A stretch of DNA of 6,296 nucleotides from DATNNN01 sp035601815 (GTDB lineage: Bacteria; Pseudomonadota; Alphaproteobacteria; Rhizobiales; Xanthobacteraceae). The stretch spans positions 1-6,296 of the forward strand of contig DATNNN010000267.1 of the NCBI GenBank assembly GCA_035601815.1. The letters run 5' to 3'. The notes under the pieces were generated by a model that saw nothing but the letters and a program-made list of their open reading frames with translations, was not told the origin of the DNA and made no database searches. This document shows, piece after piece, positions 1 through 5,168 of the stretch. The stretch's first letter is position 1, and each line of letters starts with the position of its first letter. The position numbers and the translations under genes are program-made.

Positions 1-459
1 CACCATGTTGTAGGGGTTGGACGAGCCAAAGGACTTGGCCACCACGTCGGCCACGCCCAGCGTCTCGAATACGGCGCGCATCGGACCACCGGCGATGATG
101 CCGGTGCCCGGAGGAGCGGCGCGCAACACCACATGGCCGGCGCCGTGATGGCCGATCACGTCGTGGTGCAGCGTCCTGCCCTCGCGCAGCGGCACGCGCA
201 CGAGCGCGCGCTTGGCGGCTTCGGTGGCCTTGCGGATTGCCTCCGGCACCTCGCGCGCCTTGCCATGGCCGAAGCCGACGCGGCCTTTCTTGTCGCCGAC
301 GACGACGAGGGCGGCGAAGCCGAAGCGCCGGCCGCCCTTCACCACCTTGGCGACGCGGTTGATGTGGACGAGCTTGTCGACGAGACCGCCTTCGCGATCG
401 TCCCGACCGCCGCGATCGCGCCCGCGTCCGCGGTCCCGCCGTTCCCGTTGCTCAGCCAT
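1..459 (-). CDS. rpsE: 30S ribosomal protein S5 (partial, C-terminal end beyond the window)
   Basis: S5 is a small-subunit protein next to S4 and S8 that helps control decoding accuracy and forms part of the spectinomycin-binding neighbourhood. The frame opens at ATG 459-457 and stays open for 153 codons to base 1, so the stop lies outside. Residues 5-25 are rich in Arg, Gly and Asp. The S5 N-terminal domain follows, with NRVAKVVKGG at 34-43 and GRVGFGHGKAREVPEAI at about 59-75. The C-terminal fold begins with GTGIIAGGPMRAVFE and SFGSSNPYNMV. The VKGG loop, where spectinomycin-resistance changes map in E. coli, looks intact. The start lies 13 bases after the rplR stop; AGAGGA and CAGG precede it, the first overlapping the rplR TAG. 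The Arg/Gly-rich head is usual in alphaproteobacterial S5. The rest of the spc genes (rpmD, rplO, secY) would be expected further left. Identity is secure. Confidence 0.97.
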   Translation of the reverse strand, partial: MAEQRERRDRGRGRDRGGRDDREGGLVDKLVHINRVAKVVKGGRRFGFAALVVVGDKKGRVGFGHGKAREVPEAIRKATEAAKRALVRVPLREGRTLHHDVIGHHGAGHVVLRAAPPGTGIIAGGPMRAVFETLGVADVVAKSFGSSNPYNMV

Positions 460-472
460 CCTGCACCGTCCT

Positions 473-835
473 CTAGAACTGCAATCCGCCCTCGCGGGCG
501 GCGTCGGCGAGCGCCTTGACGCGCCCGTGATAGAGATAGCGGCCGCGATCGAACACGACCGACTTCACGCCCTTGGCGATGGCGCGCTCGGCCACGAGCT
601 TGCCCACCGCTTTCGCGGCGTCGACATTGGCGCCGGTCTTGAGGCCGCCGCGCACGTCCTTCTCCACGCTCGACGCCGCAACCACTGTCTCGCCCTTCAG
701 GTCATCGATTACCTGGGCGTAGATGTGCTTCGACGAGCGGAAGACCGACAGCCGCGGCTGCGTCACGCCCTTGCGGCGGAGCGCCCGGCGCACCCGGCCG
801 GTACGGCGCGCGATCTGTTTGGTAGCTCTGCTCAT
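473..835 (-). CDS. rplR: 50S ribosomal protein L18
   Basis: L18 binds 5S rRNA and, with L5, helps join the 5S particle to 23S rRNA in the central protuberance. The 120-residue protein is of normal length. Its basic head (residues 1-28, many Arg and Lys, ending KGVTQPRLS) is the 5S-contacting tail. Next comes the core, with VFRSSKHIYAQVIDD at about 31-45, DAAKAVGKLVAERA at 72-85, the family signature VVFDRGRYLYHGRVKALADAAREGG at 93-117, and the usual C-terminal GLQF. ATG 835-833 lies 8 bases after the rplF stop. AAGGGA, beginning inside the rplF TAA, is the likely ribosome binding site. The stop is TAG. The same frame stays open far upstream across rplF, but similarity to L18 begins at MSRATKQ, so the short start is preferred. 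Confidence 0.98.
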   Translation of the reverse strand: MSRATKQIARRTGRVRRALRRKGVTQPRLSVFRSSKHIYAQVIDDLKGETVVAASSVEKDVRGGLKTGANVDAAKAVGKLVAERAIAKGVKSVVFDRGRYLYHGRVKALADAAREGGLQF

Positions 836-843
836 GACGTCCC

Positions 844-1377
844 TTACTTCTTCTTGCCTTCCTTGCGGAAGATGAACTCGCCGGCATACTTCACGCCCTT
901 GCCCTTGTAGGGCTCCGGCGGCCGGAAACCGCGGATCTCGGCCGCCACCTGGCCGACCTTCTGCTTGTCGATGCCGGTGATCACGATCTCCGTCGGCTTC
1001 GGCGTCGCTACCGCGATCCCTTCCGGGATCGGATAGTTGACCTCGTGGCTGTAGCCGAGCGCGAGCTGCAGGTTCTTGCCCGCCACCGCCGCCTTGTAGC
1101 CGACGCCGGTGATCTCGAGCCGCTTCTCGTAGCCCTTGGCGACGCCGGCGAGGAGGTTGGCGAGGATCGCGCGCGTCGTGCCCCATTCGGCCTTGTGCTG
1201 CTTCGATTCGCCCGTGGTGGTGACCACGATCATGCCGCCGTCGATCTTGACCGACTGGGCGTCGCCGAGGACGTGCTTGAGCTCGCCCTTGGGCCCCTTC
1301 ACCTTGACCACGCGACCCTCGAGCGCCGCCGTGACGCCGCTCGGGATGGGAACGGGTTTCTTGCCGATCTTCGACAT
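844..1377 (-). CDS. rplF: 50S ribosomal protein L6
   Basis: L6 binds 23S rRNA near the factor-binding site and the sarcin-ricin loop, where elongation factors dock. The 177-residue length matches the family. It opens with MSKIGKKPVPIPSGV and has two repeated alpha/beta domains, roughly 1-82 and 83-177. The second begins LEITGVGYKAAVAGKNLQLALGYSH and carries the family signature PEPYKGKGVKYAGE at 154-167. The tail is basic (RKEGKKK). The start ATG shares its A with the rpsH stop (TGATG at 1379-1375), so translation is probably coupled to rpsH; no strong separate ribosome binding site is needed to explain it. The stop is TAA. The frame is also open upstream through rpsH, but that part does not resemble any L6 sequence and the standard N-terminus begins at 1377. 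Confidence 0.98.
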   Translation of the reverse strand: MSKIGKKPVPIPSGVTAALEGRVVKVKGPKGELKHVLGDAQSVKIDGGMIVVTTTGESKQHKAEWGTTRAILANLLAGVAKGYEKRLEITGVGYKAAVAGKNLQLALGYSHEVNYPIPEGIAVATPKPTEIVITGIDKQKVGQVAAEIRGFRPPEPYKGKGVKYAGEFIFRKEGKKK

Positions 1378-1775
1378 CAGAACACCGTGCACAGGATTTC
1401 GCCGCCCACGTTCTGCTCGCGAGCGTCGTGGTCGGCCATGACACCCTTGGGCGTCGACAGGATCGCGACGCCGAGCCCGTTGTGGATGCGCGGCAGCGTG
1501 CGCACCGAGACGTAGACCCGGCGGCCGGGCTTCGACACCCGCTCGATCTCGCGGATCACCGGCTCGCCGTCGAAATACTTGAGCTCGATCTCGAATTCGG
1601 TGCGGCCGTTCTTGTGCTCGGTCGACGAATAGCCGCGGATGTAGCCTTCGTTCTTCAGCACCTCGAGCACGCTTGCACGGAAGCGCGAGCCCGGCGTCGA
1701 GACGCGGTCCTTGCTGCGCATCGCAGCGTTGCGGATGCGGGAGATCATGTCGCCGAGCGGATCGTTGAGCGCCAT
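1377..1775 (-). CDS. rpsH: 30S ribosomal protein S8
   Basis: S8 is a primary 16S rRNA-binding protein of the central domain. In E. coli it also represses the spc operon by binding its own mRNA near the rplE start. The protein has 132 residues, the normal size. The opening MALNDPLGDMISRIRNA at 1-17 is typical. The RNA-binding C-terminal domain shows the conserved STPKGVMADHDARE (107-120) and ends GGEILCTVF. It is preceded by the clearest ribosome binding site in the window, GGGAGGG six bases before ATG 1775-1773. It starts 12 bases after the rpsN stop and overlaps rplF by one base. Confidence 0.98.
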   Translation of the reverse strand: MALNDPLGDMISRIRNAAMRSKDRVSTPGSRFRASVLEVLKNEGYIRGYSSTEHKNGRTEFEIELKYFDGEPVIREIERVSKPGRRVYVSVRTLPRIHNGLGVAILSTPKGVMADHDAREQNVGGEILCTVF

Positions 1776-1781
1776 TGTTCG

Positions 1782-1788
1782 CCCTCCC
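1782..1788 (-). promoter_or_regulatory. Strong ribosome binding site of rpsH
   Basis: The minus strand reads GGGAGGG here, six bases ahead of the rpsH ATG. Its first G is the last base of the rpsN TAG stop. It is a near-ideal anti-Shine-Dalgarno match and fixes the rpsH start. Confidence 0.85.
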
Positions 1789-2093
1789 TACCAACTCGAC
1801 TTGACGAGGCCGGGGATCAGGCCCTGCGAGCCGAGCTCGCGGAGCGCGATGCGCGACATCTTGAGCTTGCGATAGTTGCCGCGCGGCCGGCCGGTGATGG
1901 TGCAGCGGTTGCGCACGCGGTTGGGCGACGAGTTGCGCGGGAGCTTGGCGAGCTTGAGCACCGCGGCAAAGCGGTCCTCGATCGGGACCTTCTTGTCCTC
2001 GACGATCGCCTTAAGGCGCGCGCGCTTGCCCGAATACTTCTTGACTAGCCGGCGCCGCCGCTCGTTCTTCTCAATTGAACTTTTCTTCGCCAT
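1788..2093 (-). CDS. rpsN: 30S ribosomal protein S14, zinc-independent (C-minus) form
   Basis: S14 sits in the head of the small subunit near S3, S10 and S19 and is needed late in assembly. The 101-residue length and the single cysteine (C64, in NRCTITGRPRGNYRKLKMSRIALRE) identify the long C-minus class. This class lacks the two CXXC pairs that bind zinc in the short about 61-residue form. The N-terminal half is very basic: MAKKSSIEKNERRRRLVKKY. The C-terminal RNA-binding half ends in the characteristic GLIPGLVKSSW. The start is ATG 2093-2091, with AGGAG ten bases upstream and AGGGA nearer. It follows rplE after a 39-base gap, the second largest here. The stop is TAG. A protein that does not need zinc fits a cell that need not swap S14 paralogues under zinc limitation, but that cannot be judged from this window. 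Confidence 0.98.
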   Translation of the reverse strand: MAKKSSIEKNERRRRLVKKYSGKRARLKAIVEDKKVPIEDRFAAVLKLAKLPRNSSPNRVRNRCTITGRPRGNYRKLKMSRIALRELGSQGLIPGLVKSSW

Positions 2094-2132
2094 TCCCTGT
2101 CTCTCCTCGGTTTCCGGGTTTGAGGGTTTGCC
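2094..2132 (-). other. rplE-rpsN spacer with ribosome binding site and a short tandem repeat
   Basis: This 39-base gap is long for the locus. On the minus strand it holds three imperfect 8-base units in a row, AAACCCTC (2129-2122), AAACCCGG (2121-2114) and AAACCGAG (2113-2106). The rpsN ribosome binding region AGGAGAGACAGGGA follows. GAGG over the rplE stop can pair with CCTC in the first unit, but a 4-base stem is too short to call a terminator. I see no promoter. Confidence 0.5.
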
Positions 2133-2684
2133 TCACTGTCGGAAGGGAAAATTGAAAGCCGCTAGCAGCGCGCGCGCTTCGTCGTCGCTGCGCGCGGTAG
2201 TGCACACGGTGATGTCCATGCCCCAGACCGCCTCGACCTTGTCGTAGTCGATCTCGGGGAAAATGATGTGCTCCTTGAGGCCGATGGTGTAGTTGCCGCG
2301 GCCGTCGAAGCTCTTGGGACTGAGTCCGCGGAAGTCGCGCACCCGCGGCAGCGCGATGGTGACGAGCCGGTCGACGAATTCGTACATCTTCAGCGCCCGC
2401 AGCGTGACCTTGGCGCCGATCGGCAGGTTCTCGCGCAGCTTGAAGTTCGCAATCGCCTTGCGCGACTTTGTGATGATCGCCTTCTGGCCCGCGATCTTCG
2501 ACAGGTCCGCCGCCGCCGACGTCACCTTCTTCTGGTCGGCGACGCCCTCGCCGATGCCCATGTTGAGCACCACCTTCTCGAGCGCCGGCACCGCGAACGG
2601 GTTCGAGTAGCCGAGCTCCTGCATGAGCTTCGGCCGGATGATCTTCTCGTATTCGCTCTTCAGGCGCGGAATGTAATCAGGCAT
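2133..2684 (-). CDS. rplE: 50S ribosomal protein L5
   Basis: L5 carries 5S rRNA, with L18, into the central protuberance and touches P-site tRNA and the small subunit. The protein has 183 residues, the usual alphaproteobacterial length. It opens MPDYIPRLKSEYEKIIRPKL. The conserved LEKVVLNMGIGEG is at 35-47, GQKAIITKSRKAIANFKLRE at 66-85, LPRVRDFRGLSPKSFDGRGNY at about 112-132, EHIIFPEIDYDKV at 138-150 and GMDITVCTTA at 155-164. The ATG at 2684-2682 lies inside the last codons of rplX (8-base overlap), with GGGGAG seven bases upstream, so coupling with rplX is likely. The frame is open a little further upstream, but those codons lie in rplX and do not resemble L5. The stop is TGA. Confidence 0.98.
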   Translation of the reverse strand: MPDYIPRLKSEYEKIIRPKLMQELGYSNPFAVPALEKVVLNMGIGEGVADQKKVTSAAADLSKIAGQKAIITKSRKAIANFKLRENLPIGAKVTLRALKMYEFVDRLVTIALPRVRDFRGLSPKSFDGRGNYTIGLKEHIIFPEIDYDKVEAVWGMDITVCTTARSDDEARALLAAFNFPFRQ

Positions 2685-2994
2685 CGATCTGCTCCCCGGA
2701 GCGCCGCGCGATTCGCACCTTGCGGCCGTCCTTGAGAATCTTGAATCCAACCCGCGTCGGCTTGCCGTCCTTGGGGTCGGCGAGGGCGATCTTGGAAATG
2801 TCGAGCGGCAACTCCTTGGAGACGATGCCGCCCTCCTGGCTCGCGGTCTGGCGCTGATGGCGGCGCACCACGTTGACGCCGCGCACGGTTGCGCGCCGCG
2901 CCTTGGGGTCGACCTCGACCACCTCGCCCGACCGGCCGCGGTCCCGCCCGGAGAGCACGACCACCTTGTCGCCCTTGCGGATCTTTGCCGCCAT
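2677..2994 (-). CDS. rplX: 50S ribosomal protein L24
   Basis: L24 is an assembly-initiating protein that binds near the 5' end of 23S rRNA, close to the exit tunnel opening. The protein has 105 residues, a normal size. It opens MAAKIRKGDKVVVLSGRDRGRSGEVVEV, the KOW motif (about 5-32). The conserved RATVRGVNVVRRHQR (34-48), EGGIVSKELPLDISKIAL (54-71) and PTRVGFKILKDGRKVRIARRSGE (79-101) follow. The start ATG shares one base with the rplN stop (TGATG at 2996-2992), and its end overlaps rplE by 8 bases, so it is closely bound to both neighbours. The frame is open upstream to an ATG at 3420, but that part runs out of frame through rplN and is not L24-like. Confidence 0.98.
   Translation of the reverse strand: MAAKIRKGDKVVVLSGRDRGRSGEVVEVDPKARRATVRGVNVVRRHQRQTASQEGGIVSKELPLDISKIALADPKDGKPTRVGFKILKDGRKVRIARRSGEQIDA
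2691..2702 (-). promoter_or_regulatory. rplE ribosome binding site inside a small inverted repeat
   Basis: The minus strand reads GCTCC-GG-GGAGC here. This is a perfect inverted repeat containing the rplE ribosome binding site GGGGAG (2697-2692), seven bases before the start codon. As RNA, GCUC could pair with GAGC across CGGG and hide the binding site until ribosomes finishing rplX open it. In E. coli the S8 repressor site of the spc operon lies near this junction. The sequence alone does not show S8 binding. Confidence 0.4.
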
Positions 2995-3362
2995 CACAGC
3001 ACCTCGGGCGCCAGCGAAATGATCTTCATGTGATTCCTCGCCCTGAGCTCGCGCGGCACCGGCCCGAAGATGCGCGTGCCGACCGGCTCCTCCTGCGGCG
3101 TAATCAGCACCGCGGCGTTGCGGTCGAAGCGGATGACCGAGCCGTCCGGCCGGCGGATATCCTTGCGGATGCGCACCACGACGGCCTTCAGCACCTCGCC
3201 CTTCTTGACGCGGCCGCGCGGGATCGCTTCCTTGACCGAGACCACGATGGTGTCGCCGATCGTCGCGTATTTGCGCTTGGAGCCGCCCAATACCTTGATG
3301 CACATGACGCGGCGCGCGCCGGAATTGTCGGCGACGTCCAAACTGGTTTGCATCTGAATCAT
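2994..3362 (-). CDS. rplN: 50S ribosomal protein L14
   Basis: L14 binds 23S rRNA and forms an intersubunit bridge with 16S rRNA; in many bacteria the silencing factor RsfS binds it. The protein has 122 residues, the standard length. It opens MIQMQTSLDVADNSGARRVMCIKVLGGSKRKYA, the most conserved part. GRVKKGEVLKAVVVRIRKDIRRPDGSVIRFD (50-80), NAAVLI and GTRIFGPVPRELR (95-107) follow, and it ends KIISLAPEVL. The start is ATG 3362-3360, with GGAAGG nine bases upstream, a slightly long spacing. It is the first gene after the 57-base spacer and corresponds to the first gene of the E. coli spc operon. The stop is TGA, overlapping rplX. Confidence 0.98.
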   Translation of the reverse strand: MIQMQTSLDVADNSGARRVMCIKVLGGSKRKYATIGDTIVVSVKEAIPRGRVKKGEVLKAVVVRIRKDIRRPDGSVIRFDRNAAVLITPQEEPVGTRIFGPVPRELRARNHMKIISLAPEVL

Positions 3363-3419
3363 GACGCACTGCCTTCCGTTCTGCCGCCGGCGCGCCGGCG
3401 CGTAAACCGTTTACCGGCA
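3363..3419 (-). promoter_or_regulatory. rpsQ-rplN spacer, palindrome-rich, at the S10/spc boundary
   Basis: This 57-base spacer is the largest gap in the window. It holds a perfect 6-base inverted repeat GTAAAC/GTTTAC with one base between (3402-3414). Next to it is a perfect 16-base GC palindrome, CGCCGGCG twice in a row (3385-3400). The rplN ribosome binding site GGAAGG is at 3377-3372. In E. coli this point separates the S10 and spc operons, so some transcriptional or processing role is plausible. There is no T-run after the palindrome, so a standard intrinsic terminator is not supported, and no convincing promoter was found. Confidence 0.4.
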
Positions 3420-3758
3420 TCAGCCGGCCGTGGCGCCCGCCGCGGGCTTTTCCTTCTTGCCTTGTCTTTCTTTCTTCGACTTCTTGTCCGGCCGGTCGGG
3501 CATGACCACTTCCTCGCGCTTGCCGCCGACGCCCTCGATAACGATCCAGCGCTTAGTCTTGGAGATCGGCGCGTGCTCCTCGATGCGGACTACGTCGCCG
3601 ACCTTGTGGACGTTGTCGGCGTCGTGGGCGTGATACTTCTTCGAACGTCGTACCGTCTTTTTGAACAAGGGATGCGTGAAGCGCCGCTCGACGCGGACCA
3701 CCACGGTCTTGTCTTGCTTGTCGCTGATCACGACGCCTTGCAACACGCGCTTGGGCAT
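3420..3758 (-). CDS. rpsQ: 30S ribosomal protein S17 with extended C-terminal tail
   Basis: S17 is a primary 16S rRNA-binding protein of the 5' domain with an OB fold. The core covers residues 1-75: MPKRVLQGVVISDKQDKTVVVRVERRFTHPLFKKTVRRSKKY is the typical opening. HKVGDVVRIEEHAPISKTKRW (51-71) contains the family signature. Most bacterial S17 proteins end near 80-90 residues, but this one has 112. The added part, about 80-112, is charged and then Ala/Gly-rich (KKSKKERQGKKEKPAAGATAG at the end). The start ATG 3758-3756 has GAGGG four bases upstream, nine bases after the rpmC stop. The stop TGA is followed by the 57-base spacer, so this is the last gene of the E. coli-type S10 unit. The identity is firm; the role of the tail is unknown. 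Confidence 0.97.
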   Translation of the reverse strand: MPKRVLQGVVISDKQDKTVVVRVERRFTHPLFKKTVRRSKKYHAHDADNVHKVGDVVRIEEHAPISKTKRWIVIEGVGGKREEVVMPDRPDKKSKKERQGKKEKPAAGATAG

Positions 3759-3767
3759 GGATCCCTC
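3759..3767 (-). promoter_or_regulatory. Ribosome binding site of rpsQ
   Basis: The minus strand reads GAGGG directly after the rpmC TAA, four bases before the rpsQ ATG. It fills the whole nine-base gap between the genes and supports the chosen start. Confidence 0.75.
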
Positions 3768-4037
3768 TTATTTCCCTTTCGCTTTCGTCTTCGGCTTCGC
3801 CTTGGCCTTAGCGCCCGAGGTCTTCGCCGTCGGCGCCGGCTTCGGCTTGCCGAGTTTTTTCTCGCGCCCAATCGTCATCAGCTGCGCGATGTCGCGGCGC
3901 ACGATGCGCACCCGCGCCGTGTTGGCGAGCTGACCTGTCGCCTTCTGGAAGCGCAGGTTGAACTGCTCCTTCTTGAGCTCGAGGATTTTGTCCTCGATCT
4001 CGTCGTCGGTCATCGCGCGCGCGTCGCCGATCTTCAT
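3768..4037 (-). CDS. rpmC: 50S ribosomal protein L29 with lysine-rich C-terminal tail
   Basis: L29 sits at the polypeptide exit on the large subunit beside L23, where signal recognition particle and trigger factor dock. Residues 1-60 form the usual two-helix hairpin: MTDDEIEDKILELKKEQFNLRFQKATGQLANTARVRIVRRDIAQL spans 9-53, with the family signature around FNLRFQKATGQL. The common length is 60-70 residues; this protein has 89. Residues 60-89 are a Lys/Ala/Pro tail with 12 lysines in 30 positions, probably disordered. The start ATG 4037-4035 lies four bases after the rplP stop, with only a weak GGGTGA upstream, so coupling to rplP is likely. A second ATG at codon 9 (MTDDE) is possible, but the first eight residues, MKIGDARA, resemble the normal L29 N-terminus. 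The stop is TAA. Confidence 0.96.
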   Translation of the reverse strand: MKIGDARAMTDDEIEDKILELKKEQFNLRFQKATGQLANTARVRIVRRDIAQLMTIGREKKLGKPKPAPTAKTSGAKAKAKPKTKAKGK

Positions 4038-4041
4038 GCCG

Positions 4042-4452
4042 TCACCCGAGCCGCGCGACGAAGCGCGTCCGCACCGGAAGCTTGGCGCCGGCGAGCCGCA
4101 TCGCCTCGCGCGCCGTAGGCTCGTCGATGCCGTCGATCTCGAACATGATCCGTCCCGGTTTGACGCGGACCGCCCAGTACTCCGGCATGCCCTTGCCCTT
4201 GCCCATGCGGATCTCGGTCGGCTTCTTGGAGATCGGCACGTCCGGGAAAATCGTGACCCACACGCGGCCCACGCGCTTCATGTGATGCGTGATCGCGCGC
4301 CGCGCCGCCTCGATCTGGCGCGCGGTGACGCGGTCGGGCTCGAGCGCCTTCAAGCCGTAGCGGCCGAAGGCGAGCTGAGCGCCGCCCTTCACCTTGCCGC
4401 GGATGCGGCCCTTGAAGCCCTTGCGAAACTTTGTGCGCGCCGGTTGTAGCAT
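4042..4452 (-). CDS. rplP: 50S ribosomal protein L16
   Basis: L16 lies at the base of the central protuberance, contacts A-site tRNA and is needed for peptidyl-transferase activity. The protein has 136 residues, the normal length. It opens MLQPARTKFRKGFKGRIRG. The conserved FGRYGLKALEPDRVTARQIEAARRA (29-53), the KRVGRVWVTIFPDVPISKKP stretch (59-78) and RMGKGKGMPEYWAVRVKPGRIMFE (82-105) follow. R82 is the position hydroxylated in E. coli (R81) by the oxygenase RoxA/YcfD; whether this organism does so cannot be told. The start ATG 4452-4450 follows the rpsC stop by 11 bases. GAGG, overlapping that stop, is the likely binding site. The stop is TGA. Confidence 0.98.
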   Translation of the reverse strand: MLQPARTKFRKGFKGRIRGKVKGGAQLAFGRYGLKALEPDRVTARQIEAARRAITHHMKRVGRVWVTIFPDVPISKKPTEIRMGKGKGMPEYWAVRVKPGRIMFEIDGIDEPTAREAMRLAGAKLPVRTRFVARLG

Positions 4453-4463
4453 CGTTCAATTCC

Positions 4464-5168
4464 TCACGCGGCGTCGCGGCGCGGACGGCCGCCGCCGCTC
4501 TCGCTCTCGGCGAGACGCTTGTCCTGGGCCATGGGGTCGTGCTCGAGGATCTCGCCCTTGAAGATCCACACCTTCACCCCGCAGGTGCCGTAGGTGGTGA
4601 AGGCGGTGGCAACGCCGTAGTCGACGTCGGCGCGCAGCGTATGCAACGGCACGCGCCCCTCGCGGTACCACTCCATGCGCGCGATCTCGTTGCCGCCGAG
4701 GCGGCCAGAGCAGTTGATGCGGATGCCTTCGGCGCCGAGACGCATGGCCGACTGCACGGCGCGCTTCATGGCGCGGCGGAAAGCGACCCGGCGCTCGAGC
4801 TGTTGCGAGATCGATTCCGCCACGAGGTGGGCGTCGAGCTCGGGCTTGCGGATCTCGACGATGTTGATGATGACCTCGGAGTCGGTCATCTTGGCCACCT
4901 GCTTGCGCAGCTTGTCGATGTCGGCGCCCTTCTTGCCGATGACCACGCCCGGCCGCGCCGAGTGGATGGTGACACGGCACTTCTTGTGCGGGCGCTCGAT
5001 CACGATCTTGGACACCGCCGCCTGCTTGAGCTGCTTCATCAGCCAGCCGCGGATCTTGATGTCCTCGTGCAGCAGCCGGCCATACTGCCCCTTGGCCGCG
5101 AACCAGCGCGAGTCCCAGGTGCGGTTGATGCCGAGCCGCAGGCCGATCGGATTTACCTTCTGACCCAT
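4464..5168 (-). CDS. rpsC: 30S ribosomal protein S3
   Basis: S3 forms part of the mRNA entry channel in the head of the small subunit and contributes to unwinding of mRNA structure. The protein has 234 residues, usual for alphaproteobacteria. It opens MGQKVNPIGLRLGINRTWDSRWF. A type II KH domain spans about 39-107, with the GKKG loop at 78-81. The C-terminal S3 domain has QLERRVAFRRAMKRAVQSAMRLGA (123-146), including R131, R132 and K135, which match the E. coli residues implicated in mRNA helicase activity. GRLGGNEIARMEWYREGRVPLHTLRADVDYG (155-185) follows. The tail (about 217-234) is polar, with ESESGGGRPRRDAA. The start ATG shares one base with the rplV stop (TGATG at 5170-5166). The stop is TGA. 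Confidence 0.98.
   Translation of the reverse strand: MGQKVNPIGLRLGINRTWDSRWFAAKGQYGRLLHEDIKIRGWLMKQLKQAAVSKIVIERPHKKCRVTIHSARPGVVIGKKGADIDKLRKQVAKMTDSEVIINIVEIRKPELDAHLVAESISQQLERRVAFRRAMKRAVQSAMRLGAEGIRINCSGRLGGNEIARMEWYREGRVPLHTLRADVDYGVATAFTTYGTCGVKVWIFKGEILEHDPMAQDKRLAESESGGGRPRRDAA

Noticed and set aside
473..1444. A minus-strand frame that would add about 200 residues before L18
   Set aside because: The added part is rplF out of frame, Arg/Gly-rich and not protein-like. L18 starts at 835.
844..1794. A minus-strand frame that would fuse an N-terminal extension to L6
   Set aside because: The extension is rpsH read in the wrong frame. L6 similarity begins exactly at the ATG overlapping the rpsH stop.
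3385..3400. The 16-base GC palindrome as an intrinsic terminator
   Set aside because: No run of T follows it on the minus strand and the next bases lead into the rplN ribosome binding site. The downstream gene order suggests read-through.
3378..3406. Possible promoter in the rpsQ-rplN spacer (TTTACG, 17 bases, CAGAAC)
   Set aside because: It matches four of six bases at -35 and only three of six at -10 against the sigma-70 consensus, with the spacer made wholly of the GC palindrome. This is no better than chance.
2677..3420. A minus-strand frame starting with ATG at 3420 on the rpsQ stop (TGATG) and running into rplX
   Set aside because: The coupled-looking start is tempting, but the frame passes through rplN out of frame with no recognisable protein and merges with rplX, whose own start is clear. 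It is a GC-rich shadow frame.
2889..4118. A long plus-strand open frame of about 409 codons
   Set aside because: It lies antisense to rplX, rplN, rpsQ and rpmC, all certain genes. Its protein is Arg/His/Leu/Asp-rich low-complexity sequence, as expected from the reverse strand of GC-rich coding DNA, and it resembles no family.
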